NCBI RefSeq assembly: GCF_003751505.1
Contig: NZ_RJVB01000002.1
Location: 186,001 to 250,000 of the forward strand
Direction: 5' to 3'
Length of the DNA stretch: 64,000 bases
DNA from: Erwinia sp. JUb26
GTDB lineage: Bacteria; Pseudomonadota; Gammaproteobacteria; Enterobacterales; Enterobacteriaceae
Each line of letters starts with the position of its first letter. The first letter of the stretch is position 1. Positions 18,391 through 28,354 of the stretch are shown here, in pieces. The position numbers were made by a program, and so were the translations under genes. The notes beneath the pieces were generated by a model. It searched no databases and was not told the origin of the DNA. It worked only from the letters and a program-made list of their open reading frames with translations.

Positions 18391-19788
18391 ATGCCTGGAA
18401 CAAAAACTCACAGCAGAACATCGAACAAAGCCATGACCCTGTTCGTCTGTTTCCTTGCTGCTCTGGCCGGCCTGCTGTTTGGCCTGGATATCGGCGTGAT
18501 CGCCGGTGCCCTGCCCTTTATCTCGAAAGATTTTAACGTCACCGCTCACCAACAGGAGTGGATCGTTAGCTCCATGATGTTTGGTGCCGCCATTGGTGCC
18601 ATCGGCAGCGGTTGGCTGTCGTCTTATCTGGGCCGTAAAAAAAGTCTGATGATCGGCGCAATTCTGTTTGTTATCGGTTCGCTCTGGTCCGCCTTTGCGC
18701 CGAACGCCGAAATGCTGATTATTGCCCGCGTTCTGCTTGGCCTGGCCGTTGGCGTTGCGTCTTATACCGCTCCGCTATATCTGTCTGAAATTGCACCGGA
18801 AAAAATTCGCGGCAGCATGATTTCGCTGTACCAGCTAATGATTACCATCGGTATTTTGGGCGCTTACCTGTCCGATACCGCCTTCAGCTACAGCGGCGAA
18901 TGGCGCTGGATGTTGGGTGTGATCACCATTCCTGCCCTGCTGCTGCTGGTTGGCGTATTCTTCCTGCCAAACAGCCCACGCTGGCTGGCGGCGAAAGGTA
19001 ACTTCCGCGATGCTCAACGCGTACTGGATCGCCTGCGCGACACCAGCGAGCAGGCAAAGCGCGAGCTGGATGAAATCCGCGAAAGCCTGAAGATTAAGCA
19101 GTCCGGCTGGGAGCTGTTTAAAGACAACAGCAACTTCCGTCGTGCAGTCTGGCTGGGCATATTGCTGCAGGTGATGCAGCAGTTCACCGGTATGAACGTG
19201 ATCATGTACTATGCGCCGAAAATCTTTGAAATTGCCGGTTTTGCCAACACCACACAGCAGATGTGGGGGACGGTTATTGTCGGTCTGGTTAACGTGCTGG
19301 CGACGTTCATCGCTATCGGTCTGGTAGATCGCTGGGGCCGTAAGCCAACGCTCATCCTCGGTTTTATGGTGATGGCGCTGGGCATGGGTATTCTCGGCAC
19401 CATGCTGCACATCGGTATCAACTCCCCGACGGCGCAGTACTTCGCTATCGGTATGCTGCTGATGTTTATCGTTGGTTTTGCGATGAGCGCCGGTCCGCTG
19501 ATCTGGGTACTGTGTTCTGAAATTCAGCCGCTAAAAGGCCGCGATTTCGGGATCACGGTGTCCACTACCACCAACTGGATCGCCAACATGATCGTTGGGG
19601 CAACCTTCCTGACCATGCTGAATACGCTGGGTAACGCCAACACCTTCTGGGTGTATGCCGCGCTTAACCTGTTCTTTATCGTGCTGACGCTGTGCCTGAT
19701 CCCGGAAACCAAAGGCGTTTCTCTGGAACATATCGAGCGCAATCTGCTGAGCGGTAAAAAACTGCGTGATATCGGTTCTCGCGACTGA
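18391..19788 (+). CDS. galP: galactose:H+ symporter GalP (MFS sugar porter)
   Basis: A 465-residue, 12-helix inner-membrane transporter of the sugar porter family, close to E. coli GalP, which imports galactose and glucose with protons. Family motifs: [18 protein letters not shown] in TM1, [13 protein letters not shown] (the RxGRR-type loop), [13 protein letters not shown] after TM4, [17 protein letters not shown] in TM7, and [12 protein letters not shown] at the C-terminus. It is monocistronic, with gal-type operators and a CRP-like site upstream and a terminator directly after. The substrate is inferred from similarity, position beside metK and the operators. Confidence 0.93.
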   Translation: MPGTKTHSRTSNKAMTLFVCFLAALAGLLFGLDIGVIAGALPFISKDFNVTAHQQEWIVSSMMFGAAIGAIGSGWLSSYLGRKKSLMIGAILFVIGSLWSAFAPNAEMLIIARVLLGLAVGVASYTAPLYLSEIAPEKIRGSMISLYQLMITIGILGAYLSDTAFSYSGEWRWMLGVITIPALLLLVGVFFLPNSPRWLAAKGNFRDAQRVLDRLRDTSEQAKRELDEIRESLKIKQSGWELFKDNSNFRRAVWLGILLQVMQQFTGMNVIMYYAPKIFEIAGFANTTQQMWGTVIVGLVNVLATFIAIGLVDRWGRKPTLILGFMVMALGMGILGTMLHIGINSPTAQYFAIGMLLMFIVGFAMSAGPLIWVLCSEIQPLKGRDFGITVSTTTNWIANMIVGATFLTMLNTLGNANTFWVYAALNLFFIVLTLCLIPETKGVSLEHIERNLLSGKKLRDIGSRD

Positions 19789-19795
19789 TGGCCAC

Positions 19796-19824
19796 ACGGC
19801 CGGAGCAATCCGGCCGTCTTATTG
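19796..19824 (+). terminator. intrinsic terminator of galP
   Basis: ACGGCCGGA GCAA TCCGGCCGT forms a 9-bp perfect stem followed by a T-rich run (CTTATTGCTT), 7 bp after the galP stop. Confidence 0.75.
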
Positions 19825-19857
19825 CTTCTCTCTTGCCGCCACCGTATTCTCTGCACT

Positions 19858-20370
19858 ATGAAATCCCAACGACTTCCCATCGCCCTGCAGCAGTCCGTTA
19901 TGCGCACGCTGCGTGAAAAACTGCGGCTCGCTAATCAACGTCTGGAACGCAACTATCCCGAACCGCGGCTGGTTTATCAGCAGCGCGGCACGGCGGCAGG
20001 GACTGCCTGGCTGCAGGACTGGGAAATTCGCCTGAATCCGGTGCTGCTGCTGGAAAACCAGCAGGCGTTTATTGATGAAGTGGTCCCGCATGAGCTGGCG
20101 CATTTGCTGGTCTGGAAGCACTTTGGCCGCGTAGCACCCCACGGCAAAGAGTGGAAGTGGATGATGGAAAGCGTGCTGGAGGTTCCGGCCCGCCGCACGC
20201 ATCAGTTTGCTATCGCTTCCGTACGCAGTCAGGCCTTCCCCTATCGCTGCGGCTGTCAGCAGCATCAGCTCACCATCCGGCGACATAATCGCGTGGTTCG
20301 CGGCGACAGCGAATACCGTTGCCTGCACTGCGGTGACATTTTGCAGCCCGGTGAATTTAAAAGCGCTTAA
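19858..20370 (+). CDS. sprT: SprT family zinc metalloprotein
   Basis: A 170-residue protein of the SprT/Spartan-like family. The zinc-protease signature is present ([16 protein letters not shown]), followed by a conserved [12 protein letters not shown] with the third histidine. A C-terminal four-cysteine zinc ribbon (RCGCQQ...RCLHCGD) completes it. The E. coli role is poorly defined. The start at ATG 19,858 ([12 protein letters not shown]) follows homology; an upstream in-frame extension of 12 residues is not conserved. It is five residues longer at the C-terminus than the E. coli protein as I remember it. Confidence 0.92.
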   Translation: MKSQRLPIALQQSVMRTLREKLRLANQRLERNYPEPRLVYQQRGTAAGTAWLQDWEIRLNPVLLLENQQAFIDEVVPHELAHLLVWKHFGRVAPHGKEWKWMMESVLEVPARRTHQFAIASVRSQAFPYRCGCQQHQLTIRRHNRVVRGDSEYRCLHCGDILQPGEFKSA

Positions 20371-20490
20371 ACGTGCGAAAATCCAGCAAACACCTGGCAG
20401 CATCAGATTAATTTATAAGCATATTATTCGTTATTATTGGAACTTCTGTTACTCTCCGGGCTTTCTAACGGATTACAGAATTTCTGGAAT

Positions 20491-21204
20491 ATGTCTCGCA
20501 AAATTTTGGCCTCGCTGGCTTTTTCACTGCTGCTTCCCGTCTTTTCTTCACAGGCGCTGAGCCTGGATAACTTTCATCAAAACAACTTCAGCCAGGCAAA
20601 AGCCTATGCGGCGCAGATCAACGCCGATGCGCCGGGCTCTTTCTACTGCGGTTGTAAAATCAACTGGCAGGGTAAAAAAGGCGTTCCCGACCTCGCCTCC
20701 TGCGGCTACCAGGTACGAAAAAACGCTAACCGCGCCGAACGCATCGAATGGGAACACGTGGTGCCCGCCTGGAGCTTTGGCCACCAGCGCCAATGCTGGC
20801 AGGATGGCGGACGCAAAAACTGCGCAAAAGATGATGAATACCGCCGGATGGAAACCGATCTGCATAACCTGCAGCCCGCCATCGGTGAGGTTAACGGCGA
20901 TCGCGGCAACTTTATGTACAGTCAGTGGAACGGCGGCGAGCCGCAGTACGGCCAGTGCGCGATGAAGGTCGATTTCAAAAACAAACTGGCTGAACCGCCC
21001 GTCCGCGCCCGTGGCGCGATTGCCCGCACCTGGTTCTACATGCGCGACACCTATAAGTTGCAGATGTCACGGCAGCAGACGCAGCTGATGGCCGCCTGGA
21101 GCAAGCTTTATCCGGCCAGCGCGTGGGAATGCGAGCGTGACAACCGCATCGCCCGCGTTCAGGGAAATCACAACCCCTATGTACAGCAGGCTTGCCAGCG
21201 GTAA
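20491..21204 (+). CDS. endA: periplasmic endonuclease I, EndA
   Basis: A 237-residue secreted nuclease that cuts double-stranded DNA in the periplasm. The signal peptide is [21 protein letters not shown]. The catalytic region is [20 protein letters not shown] (His in a beta-beta-alpha metal site), followed by [19 protein letters not shown] with the metal-binding Asn. Cysteines typical of the family are kept. The start is set at ATG 20,491 by homology. The ribosome site is weak, and a further 18 in-frame codons upstream lack support. It precedes rsmE by about 80 bp. Confidence 0.94.
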   Translation: MSRKILASLAFSLLLPVFSSQALSLDNFHQNNFSQAKAYAAQINADAPGSFYCGCKINWQGKKGVPDLASCGYQVRKNANRAERIEWEHVVPAWSFGHQRQCWQDGGRKNCAKDDEYRRMETDLHNLQPAIGEVNGDRGNFMYSQWNGGEPQYGQCAMKVDFKNKLAEPPVRARGAIARTWFYMRDTYKLQMSRQQTQLMAAWSKLYPASAWECERDNRIARVQGNHNPYVQQACQR

Positions 21205-21286
21205 AATCACTGACCTAAACTGCACAACAGCCGTTCTTCAGGAGCCGGATCGCGCGGCTCCCACTTTTACAGGATCATTGATTGCT

Positions 21287-22018
21287 ATGCGAGTACCGCG
21301 TATTTATCACCCCGAGCCGCTACAGGCAGGAAGCGAAGTCGCCCTCTGTGAAGATGCGGCGAACCACGTTGGCCGCGTGCTGCGCATGGGGCCGGGCCAG
21401 GCCGTGGAGCTTTTTGATGGCACTAATCTGACTTTTTCTGCTGAGATTATTCATGCAGATAAAAAGAGCGTGCGCGTCAAAATCACCGACAGCCGCGCGG
21501 ACAGCCGTGAATCCCCGCTGCATCTGCATCTTGGCCAGGTCATGTCGCGCGGCGAGAAGATGGAATTCACCATCCAGAAAGCCGTTGAGCTGGGCGTAAA
21601 TACCATTACCCCCTTGTTTTCTGAGCGCTGCGGCGTAAAGCTGGATGCTGAACGGCTGGCGAAGAAAATTCAGCAGTGGCAGAAAATTGTTATTGCCGCC
21701 TGCGAGCAGTGTGGCCGCAACAGCGTGCCTGAAGTACGCAACGCAATGACGCTGGAAGCCTGGTGCGCGGAGCAGGACAGCGGACTGAAGCTGAATCTTC
21801 ATCCGCGTGCGGAGCACAGCATCAATACGCTGCCGCTGCCGGTTGAACGCGTACGCCTGCTGATCGGCCCGGAAGGCGGCCTGTCTGCTGATGAAATCAG
21901 CATGACGACAGGCTATGGCTTTACCGATATTCTGTTAGGGCCACGCGTGCTGCGCACCGAAACAACCGCCCTGACGGCGATTACCGCGCTACAGGTTCGA
22001 TTTGGCGATCTGGGCTAA
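21287..22018 (+). CDS. rsmE: 16S rRNA m3U1498 methyltransferase RsmE
   Basis: A 243-residue SPOUT-family methyltransferase that methylates U1498 of 16S rRNA, using S-adenosylmethionine. The N-terminal PUA-like part is [12 protein letters not shown]...[12 protein letters not shown]. The trefoil-knot SAM site is [13 protein letters not shown] and [17 protein letters not shown] at the C-terminus. The start at 21,287 follows E. coli RsmE; the longer in-frame stretch overlaps endA and is not conserved. The endA-rsmE-gshB-yqgE-ruvX order is standard. Confidence 0.96.
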   Translation: MRVPRIYHPEPLQAGSEVALCEDAANHVGRVLRMGPGQAVELFDGTNLTFSAEIIHADKKSVRVKITDSRADSRESPLHLHLGQVMSRGEKMEFTIQKAVELGVNTITPLFSERCGVKLDAERLAKKIQQWQKIVIAACEQCGRNSVPEVRNAMTLEAWCAEQDSGLKLNLHPRAEHSINTLPLPVERVRLLIGPEGGLSADEISMTTGYGFTDILLGPRVLRTETTALTAITALQVRFGDLG

Positions 22019-22137
22019 GCCCGTTGTGCTTAACAGCCGCGGGATCGAACCCGGTATCCTGGCGAGCCGGTTGCGATACGCATCGGCCCCGAGCAAAAGA
22101 TTTTTACACGGCACGTTAGCTACCACTGGAGAGAAGA

Positions 22138-23082
22138 ATGATTAAGCTTGGCATCGTGATGGACCCGATCACCTCCATCAATATTAAAAAAGACAGCAGC
22201 TTTGCGATGCTGCTGGAAGCGCAGCGCCGTGGTTACGAAATTCACTACATGGAGATGAACGATCTCTATCTGCGCGGCGGTGAAGGCCGGGCGCGCACCC
22301 GCCTGCTGAGCGTTGAGCAGAACTACGACAAATGGTTCGAGTTCGGCAGCGAGCAGGATATCGCGCTGGCCGATCTGAACGTGGTGCTGATGCGTAAAGA
22401 TCCGCCGTTCGACACCGAGTTTATCTACGCCACCTATATCCTTGAGCGTGCGGAAGAGAAAGGCACGCTGATCGTCAACAAACCGCAGAGCCTGCGCGAC
22501 TGTAACGAAAAACTGTTCACCGCGTGGTTTGCCGAGCTGACGCCGGACACGCTGGTAACCCGCAACGCCAGCCAGATCCGCGAATTCTGGCAGCAGCACG
22601 GTGATATCATTCTCAAGCCGCTGGACGGCATGGGCGGCGCATCGATTTTCCGCATCAAGAAAGAAGACCCTAACCTGTCGGTCATTATCGAAACGCTGAC
22701 CGAGCACGGTAGCTTCTACTGCATGGCGCAGAACTATTTGCCGGCGATTAAAGACGGCGACAAGCGCGTTCTGGTGGTGGACGGCGAGCCGGTGCCTTAC
22801 TGCCTGGCGCGTATTCCTAAATCCGGTGAAACCCGCGGCAACCTGGCTGCCGGTGGTCGCGGTGAAGCACGCCCTCTGACGGAAAGCGACTGGGAAATTG
22901 CCCGCCGCGTCGGGCCTATCCTCAAGCAGAAAGGCCTGATTTTTGTCGGTCTGGACATCATCGGCGACAAGCTCACCGAAATTAACGTCACCAGCCCAAC
23001 CTGCATTCGTGAAATTGAGTCAGCGTTCCCGATTTCGATTACCGGAATGCTGATGGATGCCATTGAAAAGCGTCTGGCCTGA
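22138..23082 (+). CDS. gshB: glutathione synthetase GshB
   Basis: A 314-residue ATP-grasp enzyme that joins gamma-glutamylcysteine and glycine to make glutathione. The start MIKLGIVMDPI and the segments RKDPPFDTEFIYATYILE, KPLDGMGGASIFR (ATP-binding loop) and NVTSPTCIREIE (metal and substrate binding) match E. coli GshB throughout. GGAGAGAAG lies directly before the ATG. A hairpin separates it from yqgE. Confidence 0.97.
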   Translation: MIKLGIVMDPITSINIKKDSSFAMLLEAQRRGYEIHYMEMNDLYLRGGEGRARTRLLSVEQNYDKWFEFGSEQDIALADLNVVLMRKDPPFDTEFIYATYILERAEEKGTLIVNKPQSLRDCNEKLFTAWFAELTPDTLVTRNASQIREFWQQHGDIILKPLDGMGGASIFRIKKEDPNLSVIIETLTEHGSFYCMAQNYLPAIKDGDKRVLVVDGEPVPYCLARIPKSGETRGNLAAGGRGEARPLTESDWEIARRVGPILKQKGLIFVGLDIIGDKLTEINVTSPTCIREIESAFPISITGMLMDAIEKRLA

Positions 23083-23119
23083 CCGCCACGCCGGGGCAGG
23101 ATGCCCCACGGCTCACCCA

Positions 23120-23151
23120 TTAACCATCCGACGGCAGCAGCGGATGGTTAA
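23120..23151 (+). terminator. hairpin between gshB and yqgE
   Basis: TTAACCATCCG / CGGATGGTTAA forms an 11-bp perfect stem with a 10-nt loop, 22 bp before the yqgE ATG. There is no T tract, so it may only attenuate transcription or stabilise the mRNA. Confidence 0.45.
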
Positions 23152-23172
23152 TCCAATAACAGAATATAAAGT

Positions 23173-23736
23173 ATGAACTTACAGCATCACTTTTTGATTG
23201 CCATGCCCGCCTTACAGGACCCGCTGTTTAAGCGTTCCGTCGTCTATATCTGCGAACACAACGATGACGGCGCAATGGGGCTTATCGTCAATAAACCGAT
23301 GGAAAACCTGACAGTTGATGGCATTTTGCAAAAATTAAAGATTATGCCTACACCGCGCGACCCCGAGGTCAAACTGGATAAACCGGTCTTTTCCGGCGGC
23401 CCGCTGGCGGAAGATCGCGGCTTTATTCTGCACTCGGCGCAGACCACTTTCGCCTCCAGCATTCGCGTTTCCGACAACACCATCGTCACCACCTCGCGCG
23501 ATGTGCTGGAAACCCTCGGCACGCCGGACCAGCCTGAGCAGGTGCTCGTTGCGCTCGGCTACTGCTCGTGGGAAAAAGGCCAGCTTGAAGACGAACTGCT
23601 GGAAAACGCCTGGCTGACCGCTCCGGCAAACAGCAATATCCTGTTCCGCACGCCGATTGCCGAACGCTGGCGCGAAGCGGCCAAAAGTATTGGCATCGAT
23701 ATTCACAAGATGACCAGCGAAGCGGGACACGCCTGA
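23173..23736 (+). CDS. yqgE: YqgE, UPF0301/DUF179 protein
   Basis: A 187-residue conserved protein of unknown molecular function. Family landmarks are [28 protein letters not shown] at the N-terminus (given here in parts: [19 protein letters not shown]), [24 protein letters not shown] and [15 protein letters not shown]. Its TGA overlaps the ATG of ruvX, which implies coupled translation; this gene pair is conserved in gammaproteobacteria. Confidence 0.94.
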   Translation: MNLQHHFLIAMPALQDPLFKRSVVYICEHNDDGAMGLIVNKPMENLTVDGILQKLKIMPTPRDPEVKLDKPVFSGGPLAEDRGFILHSAQTTFASSIRVSDNTIVTTSRDVLETLGTPDQPEQVLVALGYCSWEKGQLEDELLENAWLTAPANSNILFRTPIAERWREAAKSIGIDIHKMTSEAGHA

Positions 23737-24155
23737 TGAGTACAATGACGCTACTGGCGTTTGACTTCGGTACCAAAAGCATCGGCGTGGCCATCGGACA
23801 GCAGCTGACCGGTACGGCCCGACCGCTGACCGCGCTGAAGGCGCAGGACGGCATCCCGGACTGGAACAAAATTGAAGCCCTGCTGAAAGAGTGGCAGCCG
23901 GACCGCGTTGTCGTTGGCCTGCCGCTGAATATGGACGGCACCGAGCAGCCGCTGACCGTCAGGGCACGCAAGTTTGCCAACCGCCTGCATGGCCGTTTCG
24001 GCGTGCAGGTCGATCTGCACGATGAGCGCCTCAGCACGGTGGAAGCCCGCGCTGAACTGTTTGAACGCGGTGGCTTCCGCGCATTGAGCAAGGGCAGCGT
24101 AGATTCCCTGTCGGCGGTGATCATTTTAGAAAGCTGGTTTGAAAACCAGTATTAA
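23736..24155 (+). CDS. ruvX: RuvX/YqgF RNase H-like nuclease
   Basis: A 139-residue RNase H-fold protein (YqgF family), an essential protein in E. coli linked to 16S rRNA 5' end maturation and proposed as a Holliday-junction resolvase. The first acidic site is in [17 protein letters not shown], the second in [20 protein letters not shown] and DERLSTVEA, and a C-terminal Asp lies in [12 protein letters not shown]. It overlaps the yqgE stop codon (TGATG). Confidence 0.95.
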   Translation: MSTMTLLAFDFGTKSIGVAIGQQLTGTARPLTALKAQDGIPDWNKIEALLKEWQPDRVVVGLPLNMDGTEQPLTVRARKFANRLHGRFGVQVDLHDERLSTVEARAELFERGGFRALSKGSVDSLSAVIILESWFENQY

Positions 24156-24178
24156 CCCGCCTGCATAACGCCTGAATA

Positions 24179-25171
24179 TCATTCCGGCAGCAGCCCCTGC
24201 CGCCGACGTTCCGCCAGGCTCTGTTCGAAGGTTTGCATTCCCAGCTGACTGCCGGTCTGTAACAGCGCGGGCAGCTGATGCGTTTTCCCTTCACGAATCA
24301 GATTGGCCGCAGCCGGGCAGTTCACCAACACCTCAAACAGCCCCACCCTTCCCCGTTCTGCCGCGACCAGGCGCTGGCCGATCGCCGCCTTCAGGCTGCC
24401 GGCAAGCTGGCTGCGAATCAGGTTCTTCTCTTCTCCGGGAAAAACATCCACCAGCCGCTCGACAGCCTGCGCTGCGCCGCGTGCGTGCAGCGTGGCCAGC
24501 ACCAGATGGCCGGTTTCAGCCGCGGTCAGCGCCAGCCGTATCGTTTCGCTGTCGCGCAGCTCACCGAGCAGGATGACATCCGGATCTTCACGCAGTGCGG
24601 CGCGCAGCCCGTCGGCAAAGCAGGAAAAATGCGCCCCCAGCTCGCGCTGCTGGATCAGCGAACGGCGACTGGTATGCAAAAACTCAATCGGATCCTCCAA
24701 CGTGAGAATATGCCGCTGCTGCCGCTGATTGATGCTGTCAATCAGCGCCGCCAGGGTAGTGGATTTACCGCTGCCCGTCGCACCGGTAATCAGGATCAGC
24801 CCCTCGCTCTGCTGCTCCAGCGAGGCGACCACCGCAGGCAGATGCAGCGAAGCGGCGCTCGGGCACTCGCTGGCGATCAGCCGCAGCGCCAGCGACAGTC
24901 CGCTGCGCTGGCGAAACAGATTGGCACGCAGACGAACGCCGGCCAGCGTCAGGGCAAAATCCAGCTGGCCGCGCTGCCTGAACTCCTCCGCCTGTGCGGC
25001 GGAAAAGGTTGTTTCAGCGAATTTTTCCAACCACGCATTGCTGACTTCGGGCAGGTCGCTCAGCGGCTCCAGCAGCCCATGTCGTCGCCAGAATGGCGAA
25101 TAGCCACTACAGAGATGCAGATCTCCTGCATTATGCTTTACACTAAGGGCCACAATTTCTTCAATATCCAT
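24179..25171 (-). CDS. yggR: YggR, PilT-like secretion ATPase
   Basis: A 330-residue ATPase of the PilT/GspE family. Walker A is ITGATGSGKSTTLAALI, the Asp box is ILTLEDPIEFLH, Walker B is DPDVILLGELRDSETIRLAL, and the His box is TGHLVLATLHARGAAQAVERL. It resembles the retraction motor PilT, but no pilus genes lie nearby, as in E. coli, where yggR is an orphan. The start is set at MDIEEIVALSVKH (25,171) by homology. It diverges from yggS with only 15 bp between the two start codons, so each promoter must lie inside the other gene. Confidence 0.92.
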   Translation of the reverse strand: MDIEEIVALSVKHNAGDLHLCSGYSPFWRRHGLLEPLSDLPEVSNAWLEKFAETTFSAAQAEEFRQRGQLDFALTLAGVRLRANLFRQRSGLSLALRLIASECPSAASLHLPAVVASLEQQSEGLILITGATGSGKSTTLAALIDSINQRQQRHILTLEDPIEFLHTSRRSLIQQRELGAHFSCFADGLRAALREDPDVILLGELRDSETIRLALTAAETGHLVLATLHARGAAQAVERLVDVFPGEEKNLIRSQLAGSLKAAIGQRLVAAERGRVGLFEVLVNCPAAANLIREGKTHQLPALLQTGSQLGMQTFEQSLAERRRQGLLPE

Positions 25172-25186
25172 ATTTTTTCCCTGACT

Positions 25187-25897
25187 ATGACTTCGATTGA
25201 GCACAACTTACAGCAAGTCCGCCAGCGGATCTTAGCGGCGGCAGGCCGGTGCGGCCGCGATCCACAGGAAATTACGCTGCTTGCAGTGAGCAAAACCAAA
25301 CCTGCGAGCGCGGTCGCGGAAGCCGCCGCTGCCGGGCAGCGCTGCTTTGGTGAAAACTACGTGCAGGAAGGGGTAGATAAGATCCAACTGCTGGCCGATC
25401 CCGATCTGGTGTGGCACTTTATCGGTCCGCTGCAATCCAATAAGAGCCGACTGGTGGCGGAGCATTTTGACTGGTGCCATACGGTCGATCGCCTGCGCAT
25501 CGCCACCCGGCTGAACGAACAGCGGCCGGAAAATGCACAGCCGCTGAACGTGCTGATTCAGGTCAATATCAGCGATGAGCACAGTAAATCGGGGATCTCG
25601 CTGGCGGAATTACCGGCGCTGGCCCAGGCAGTGGCACAATTGCCGCGCCTGCGCCTGCGCGGCCTGATGGCTATCCCCGCGCCGGAAGCGGAATACGATC
25701 GCCAGCTGGCGGTCTGCCAGCAGATGGCGGCAGCGCTGAAAGAGCTGCAAAGTGATTACCCCGAGGTAGATACGCTCTCTCTGGGAATGAGTGACGACAT
25801 GGACGCCGCGATTGCGGCGGGCAGTACCATGGTGCGTATTGGCACCGCAATCTTCGGCGCGCGCGATTATGGCAGCGCCGCTAATCACAACAACTGA
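25187..25897 (+). CDS. yggS: YggS, PLP homeostasis protein (PLPBP/YBL036C family)
   Basis: A 236-residue, alanine-racemase-fold protein that binds pyridoxal phosphate and keeps B6 and amino-acid pools balanced. The PLP lysine is in LLAVSKTKPASAV near residue 36. Other landmarks: GENYVQEG, WHFIGPLQSNKS, VNISDEHSKSGI and TLSLGMSDDMDAAIAAGSTMVRIGTAIFG (phosphate-binding end; quoted in part as SLGMSDDMDAAI and VRIGTAIFG). The start at ATG 25,187 follows E. coli; the much longer open frame upstream is antisense to yggR. It is followed by yggT after 8 bp. Confidence 0.95.
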   Translation: MTSIEHNLQQVRQRILAAAGRCGRDPQEITLLAVSKTKPASAVAEAAAAGQRCFGENYVQEGVDKIQLLADPDLVWHFIGPLQSNKSRLVAEHFDWCHTVDRLRIATRLNEQRPENAQPLNVLIQVNISDEHSKSGISLAELPALAQAVAQLPRLRLRGLMAIPAPEAEYDRQLAVCQQMAAALKELQSDYPEVDTLSLGMSDDMDAAIAAGSTMVRIGTAIFGARDYGSAANHNN

Positions 25898-25905
25898 GGA
25901 ACCTC

Positions 25906-26445
25906 ATGCTAGCGTTGATTTTTCTGGTAACAACCGTGATTGCCATATACATCAAAGTGTTGTTACTGCGCATCTGGATGCAGTGGGCACGATGTGACTT
26001 CTATAATCCGTTTTCACAGTTTGTGGTGAAAATCACTCAACCGATTATTAAACCGCTGCGGCGTATTATTCCGTCCATCGGACCAATTGACACCGCATCG
26101 CTGCTGGTTGCCTATATCATCAGCGTCCTACTGGGGCCGCTGGCGCTGCGCCTGTTCTACCCGGACCCGATCTTCCTGTATCTGGGTCTGGTGATTCTGG
26201 TGAAGGCTGCTGGCGTGCTGGTATTCTGGGTGATCATTATCCGCTCGCTGATGAGCTGGTTCAGCCAGGGGCGTAACCCGGTTGATCTGGTATTGATGCA
26301 GCTGACAGAGCCGCTAATGGCCCCGATTCGCCGCATTATCCCACCGATGGCTGGTATCGATTTCTCGGCGATGGTGGTGATCCTGATCCTTTATGCGTTG
26401 AATTTCATCGGTCTGGAATATATCCCGGGCTGGGTACAGTTCTGA
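25906..26445 (+). CDS. yggT: YggT family membrane protein
   Basis: A 179-residue inner-membrane protein with two YGGT repeats. Each repeat has a helix then a conserved W/NP(F/V) and PIxxPIRRIIP segment: first YNPFSQFVVKITQPIIKPLR, then NPVDLVLMQLTEPLMAPIRR. About four to five membrane segments are visible. Function is unknown in E. coli, though mutants are linked to osmotic stress. It lies 8 bp after yggS. The yggU gene that follows in E. coli is missing here, and rdgB comes next. Confidence 0.92.
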   Translation: MLALIFLVTTVIAIYIKVLLLRIWMQWARCDFYNPFSQFVVKITQPIIKPLRRIIPSIGPIDTASLLVAYIISVLLGPLALRLFYPDPIFLYLGLVILVKAAGVLVFWVIIIRSLMSWFSQGRNPVDLVLMQLTEPLMAPIRRIIPPMAGIDFSAMVVILILYALNFIGLEYIPGWVQF

Positions 26446-26534
26446 TTGCGTCCGTAACGCTGATGCTACCGGGTTTTCGGCGGCATCAGCGCCTCCGCCT
26501 TGACGATTTCTGATTAATTTTTTCTGGATGTAAT

Positions 26535-27128
26535 ATGCAAAAAGTCGTACTCGCCACCGGCAATCCCGGTAAAGTTCGTGAGCTGGCCCACCTGCTGGCC
26601 GAGTTTGGCCTCGATATCGTGGCGCAGACGGAACTGGGCGTGGAGTCAGCCGAAGAAACCGGCCTGACCTTTATTGAAAACGCCATTCTTAAGGCGCGCC
26701 ACGCGGCGGAAATCACCGGGCTTCCGGCGATTGCCGATGACTCCGGGCTGGCGGTTGACGCCCTCGGCGGCGCACCGGGTATCTATTCCGCGCGCTACGC
26801 CGGTCTGGACCCCAGCGACCAGCAAAACCTCGACAAGCTGCTGGCTGCGCTGGAAAACGTGCCGGACGGGCAGCGCCAGGCGCAGTTCCACTGCGTGCTG
26901 GTCTACGTGCGCCACGCAGCCGATCCGACGCCGCTGGTGTTTCACGGCAGCTGGGCGGGAGAGATCGCCCACAGCGAAGCGGGCCAGGGTGGCTTCGGCT
27001 ACGACCCGATTTTCTATGTGCCGGAGCTGGGTAAAACGGCAGCGGAACTGAGCAAGGACGAAAAGCGAGCGGTTTCTCATCGCGGAAAAGCGTTGAACCT
27101 GCTGCTGGACGCCATGAAGAATGGCTAA
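26535..27128 (+). CDS. rdgB: dITP/XTP pyrophosphatase RdgB
   Basis: A 197-residue HAM1/ITPase-family enzyme that cleaves non-canonical purine nucleoside triphosphates (dITP, XTP) and so keeps them out of DNA. Motifs: [19 protein letters not shown] at the N-terminus, [20 protein letters not shown] (Mg/substrate site; part [12 protein letters not shown]), GGFGYDPIF, and AVSHRGKAL. Its last eight bases overlap the hemW start, which implies coupling. Confidence 0.97.
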   Translation: MQKVVLATGNPGKVRELAHLLAEFGLDIVAQTELGVESAEETGLTFIENAILKARHAAEITGLPAIADDSGLAVDALGGAPGIYSARYAGLDPSDQQNLDKLLAALENVPDGQRQAQFHCVLVYVRHAADPTPLVFHGSWAGEIAHSEAGQGGFGYDPIFYVPELGKTAAELSKDEKRAVSHRGKALNLLLDAMKNG

Positions 27129-28257
27129 TCTCCCACCGCTGAGCCTGTATATTCACATCCCGTGGTGCGTGCAGAAGTGTCCCTACTGTGATTTCAACTC
27201 CCATGCGTTAAAGGGCGAAGTGCCGCACGAAGAGTACGTGCAGCACCTGCTCAACGATCTGGATGATGACCTGCCGCTCACCTCCGGGCGTGAGGTCGGC
27301 ACCATCTTTATCGGTGGCGGCACGCCGAGCCTGCTGAGCAGCGAAGCGATGCAGATGCTGCTGGACGGCGTACGCGCACGCCTGCCGCTGTCGCCAACGG
27401 CGGAAATCACCATGGAGGCGAATCCGGGCACCGTCGAAGCCGACCGTTTCAGCGGCTACCAGCGCGCCGGGATTAACCGCATCTCCATCGGGGTGCAGAG
27501 TTTCAGTTCCCAGAAGCTGGAGCGGCTGGGACGCATTCACGGACCGGACGAAGCCAAACGCGCGGCGAAGCTGGCGGAAGATCTGGGCCTGCGCAGCTTT
27601 AACCTCGACCTGATGCACGGCCTGCCGGATCAGTCGCTGGAAGAGGCGCTGGACGATCTGCGCCAGGCGATTGCGCTCAATCCGCCGCATTTGTCGTGGT
27701 ATCAGCTGACCATCGAACCGAACACGCTGTTCGCCTCGCGCCCCCCGCGCCTACCGGACGACGACGACCTGTGGGATATCTTCGAGCAGGGCCACCAGTT
27801 GCTCAGCGCGGCGGGTTATCAGCAGTATGAAACCTCGGCCTACGCCAAACCCGGCTATCGCTGCGAGCACAACCTCAACTACTGGCGCTTTGGCGACTAT
27901 CTGGGGATTGGCTGCGGCGCGCACGGCAAGCTGACCCAGCCGGACGGCACCATTATCCGCACCACCAAAACCCGCCATCCGCGCGGTTTTATGGCCGGGA
28001 AATATCTGGATAAGCGCCACGAGGTAGCGGATGCTGAAAAGCCGTTCGAGTTCTTTATGAACCGCTTTCGCCTGCTGGAAGCCGCACCGCGCGCGGAGTA
28101 TCAGCGCTATACCGGCCTGCCGGAAAGTAGCGTGCGCGCGCAGCTGGATGATGCGCTGGCGAAAGGCTATCTGACGGAAACGGCGGAATACTGGCAGATC
28201 ACCGAGAAAGGGAGGCTGTTCCTGAACTCGCTGCTGGAGCTGTTCCTGGCGGAATAG
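27121..28257 (+). CDS. hemW: HemW, radical-SAM heme chaperone
   Basis: A 378-residue radical-SAM protein related to HemN. The Fe-S motif CxxxCxxC is in [14 protein letters not shown] at residues about 16-29. GGGTPSLL and the GVQSF segment ([21 protein letters not shown]; part [15 protein letters not shown]) bind SAM. The C-terminal HemN domain holds [10 protein letters not shown]. In bacteria HemW binds heme and delivers it to respiratory enzymes rather than acting as coproporphyrinogen dehydrogenase. It overlaps rdgB by 8 bp. Confidence 0.95.
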   Translation: MANLPPLSLYIHIPWCVQKCPYCDFNSHALKGEVPHEEYVQHLLNDLDDDLPLTSGREVGTIFIGGGTPSLLSSEAMQMLLDGVRARLPLSPTAEITMEANPGTVEADRFSGYQRAGINRISIGVQSFSSQKLERLGRIHGPDEAKRAAKLAEDLGLRSFNLDLMHGLPDQSLEEALDDLRQAIALNPPHLSWYQLTIEPNTLFASRPPRLPDDDDLWDIFEQGHQLLSAAGYQQYETSAYAKPGYRCEHNLNYWRFGDYLGIGCGAHGKLTQPDGTIIRTTKTRHPRGFMAGKYLDKRHEVADAEKPFEFFMNRFRLLEAAPRAEYQRYTGLPESSVRAQLDDALAKGYLTETAEYWQITEKGRLFLNSLLELFLAE

Positions 28258-28274
28258 TCTATTCAGGAAAGATC

Positions 28275-28345
28275 GGATACCCGCGCATCGGGCTGCGGGT
28301 ATCCCTGCTGATACTGGCCGGGTACGTTTTACCACCCACCCGGCC
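28275..28345. terminator. two hairpins between convergent hemW and yggN
   Basis: GGATACCCGC/GCGGGTATCC (28,275-28,304) and GGCCGGGT/ACCCGGCC (28,316-28,345) both form perfect stems between the convergent stop codons. Neither has a T tract. Confidence 0.45.
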
Positions 28346-28354
28346 CTCCAGCAG

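Noticed and set aside
24278..25186. Long in-frame extension of yggS to a 539-aa protein
   Set aside because: The extra 300 residues are antisense to yggR, low in complexity and absent from the YggS family; the family start is at 25,187.
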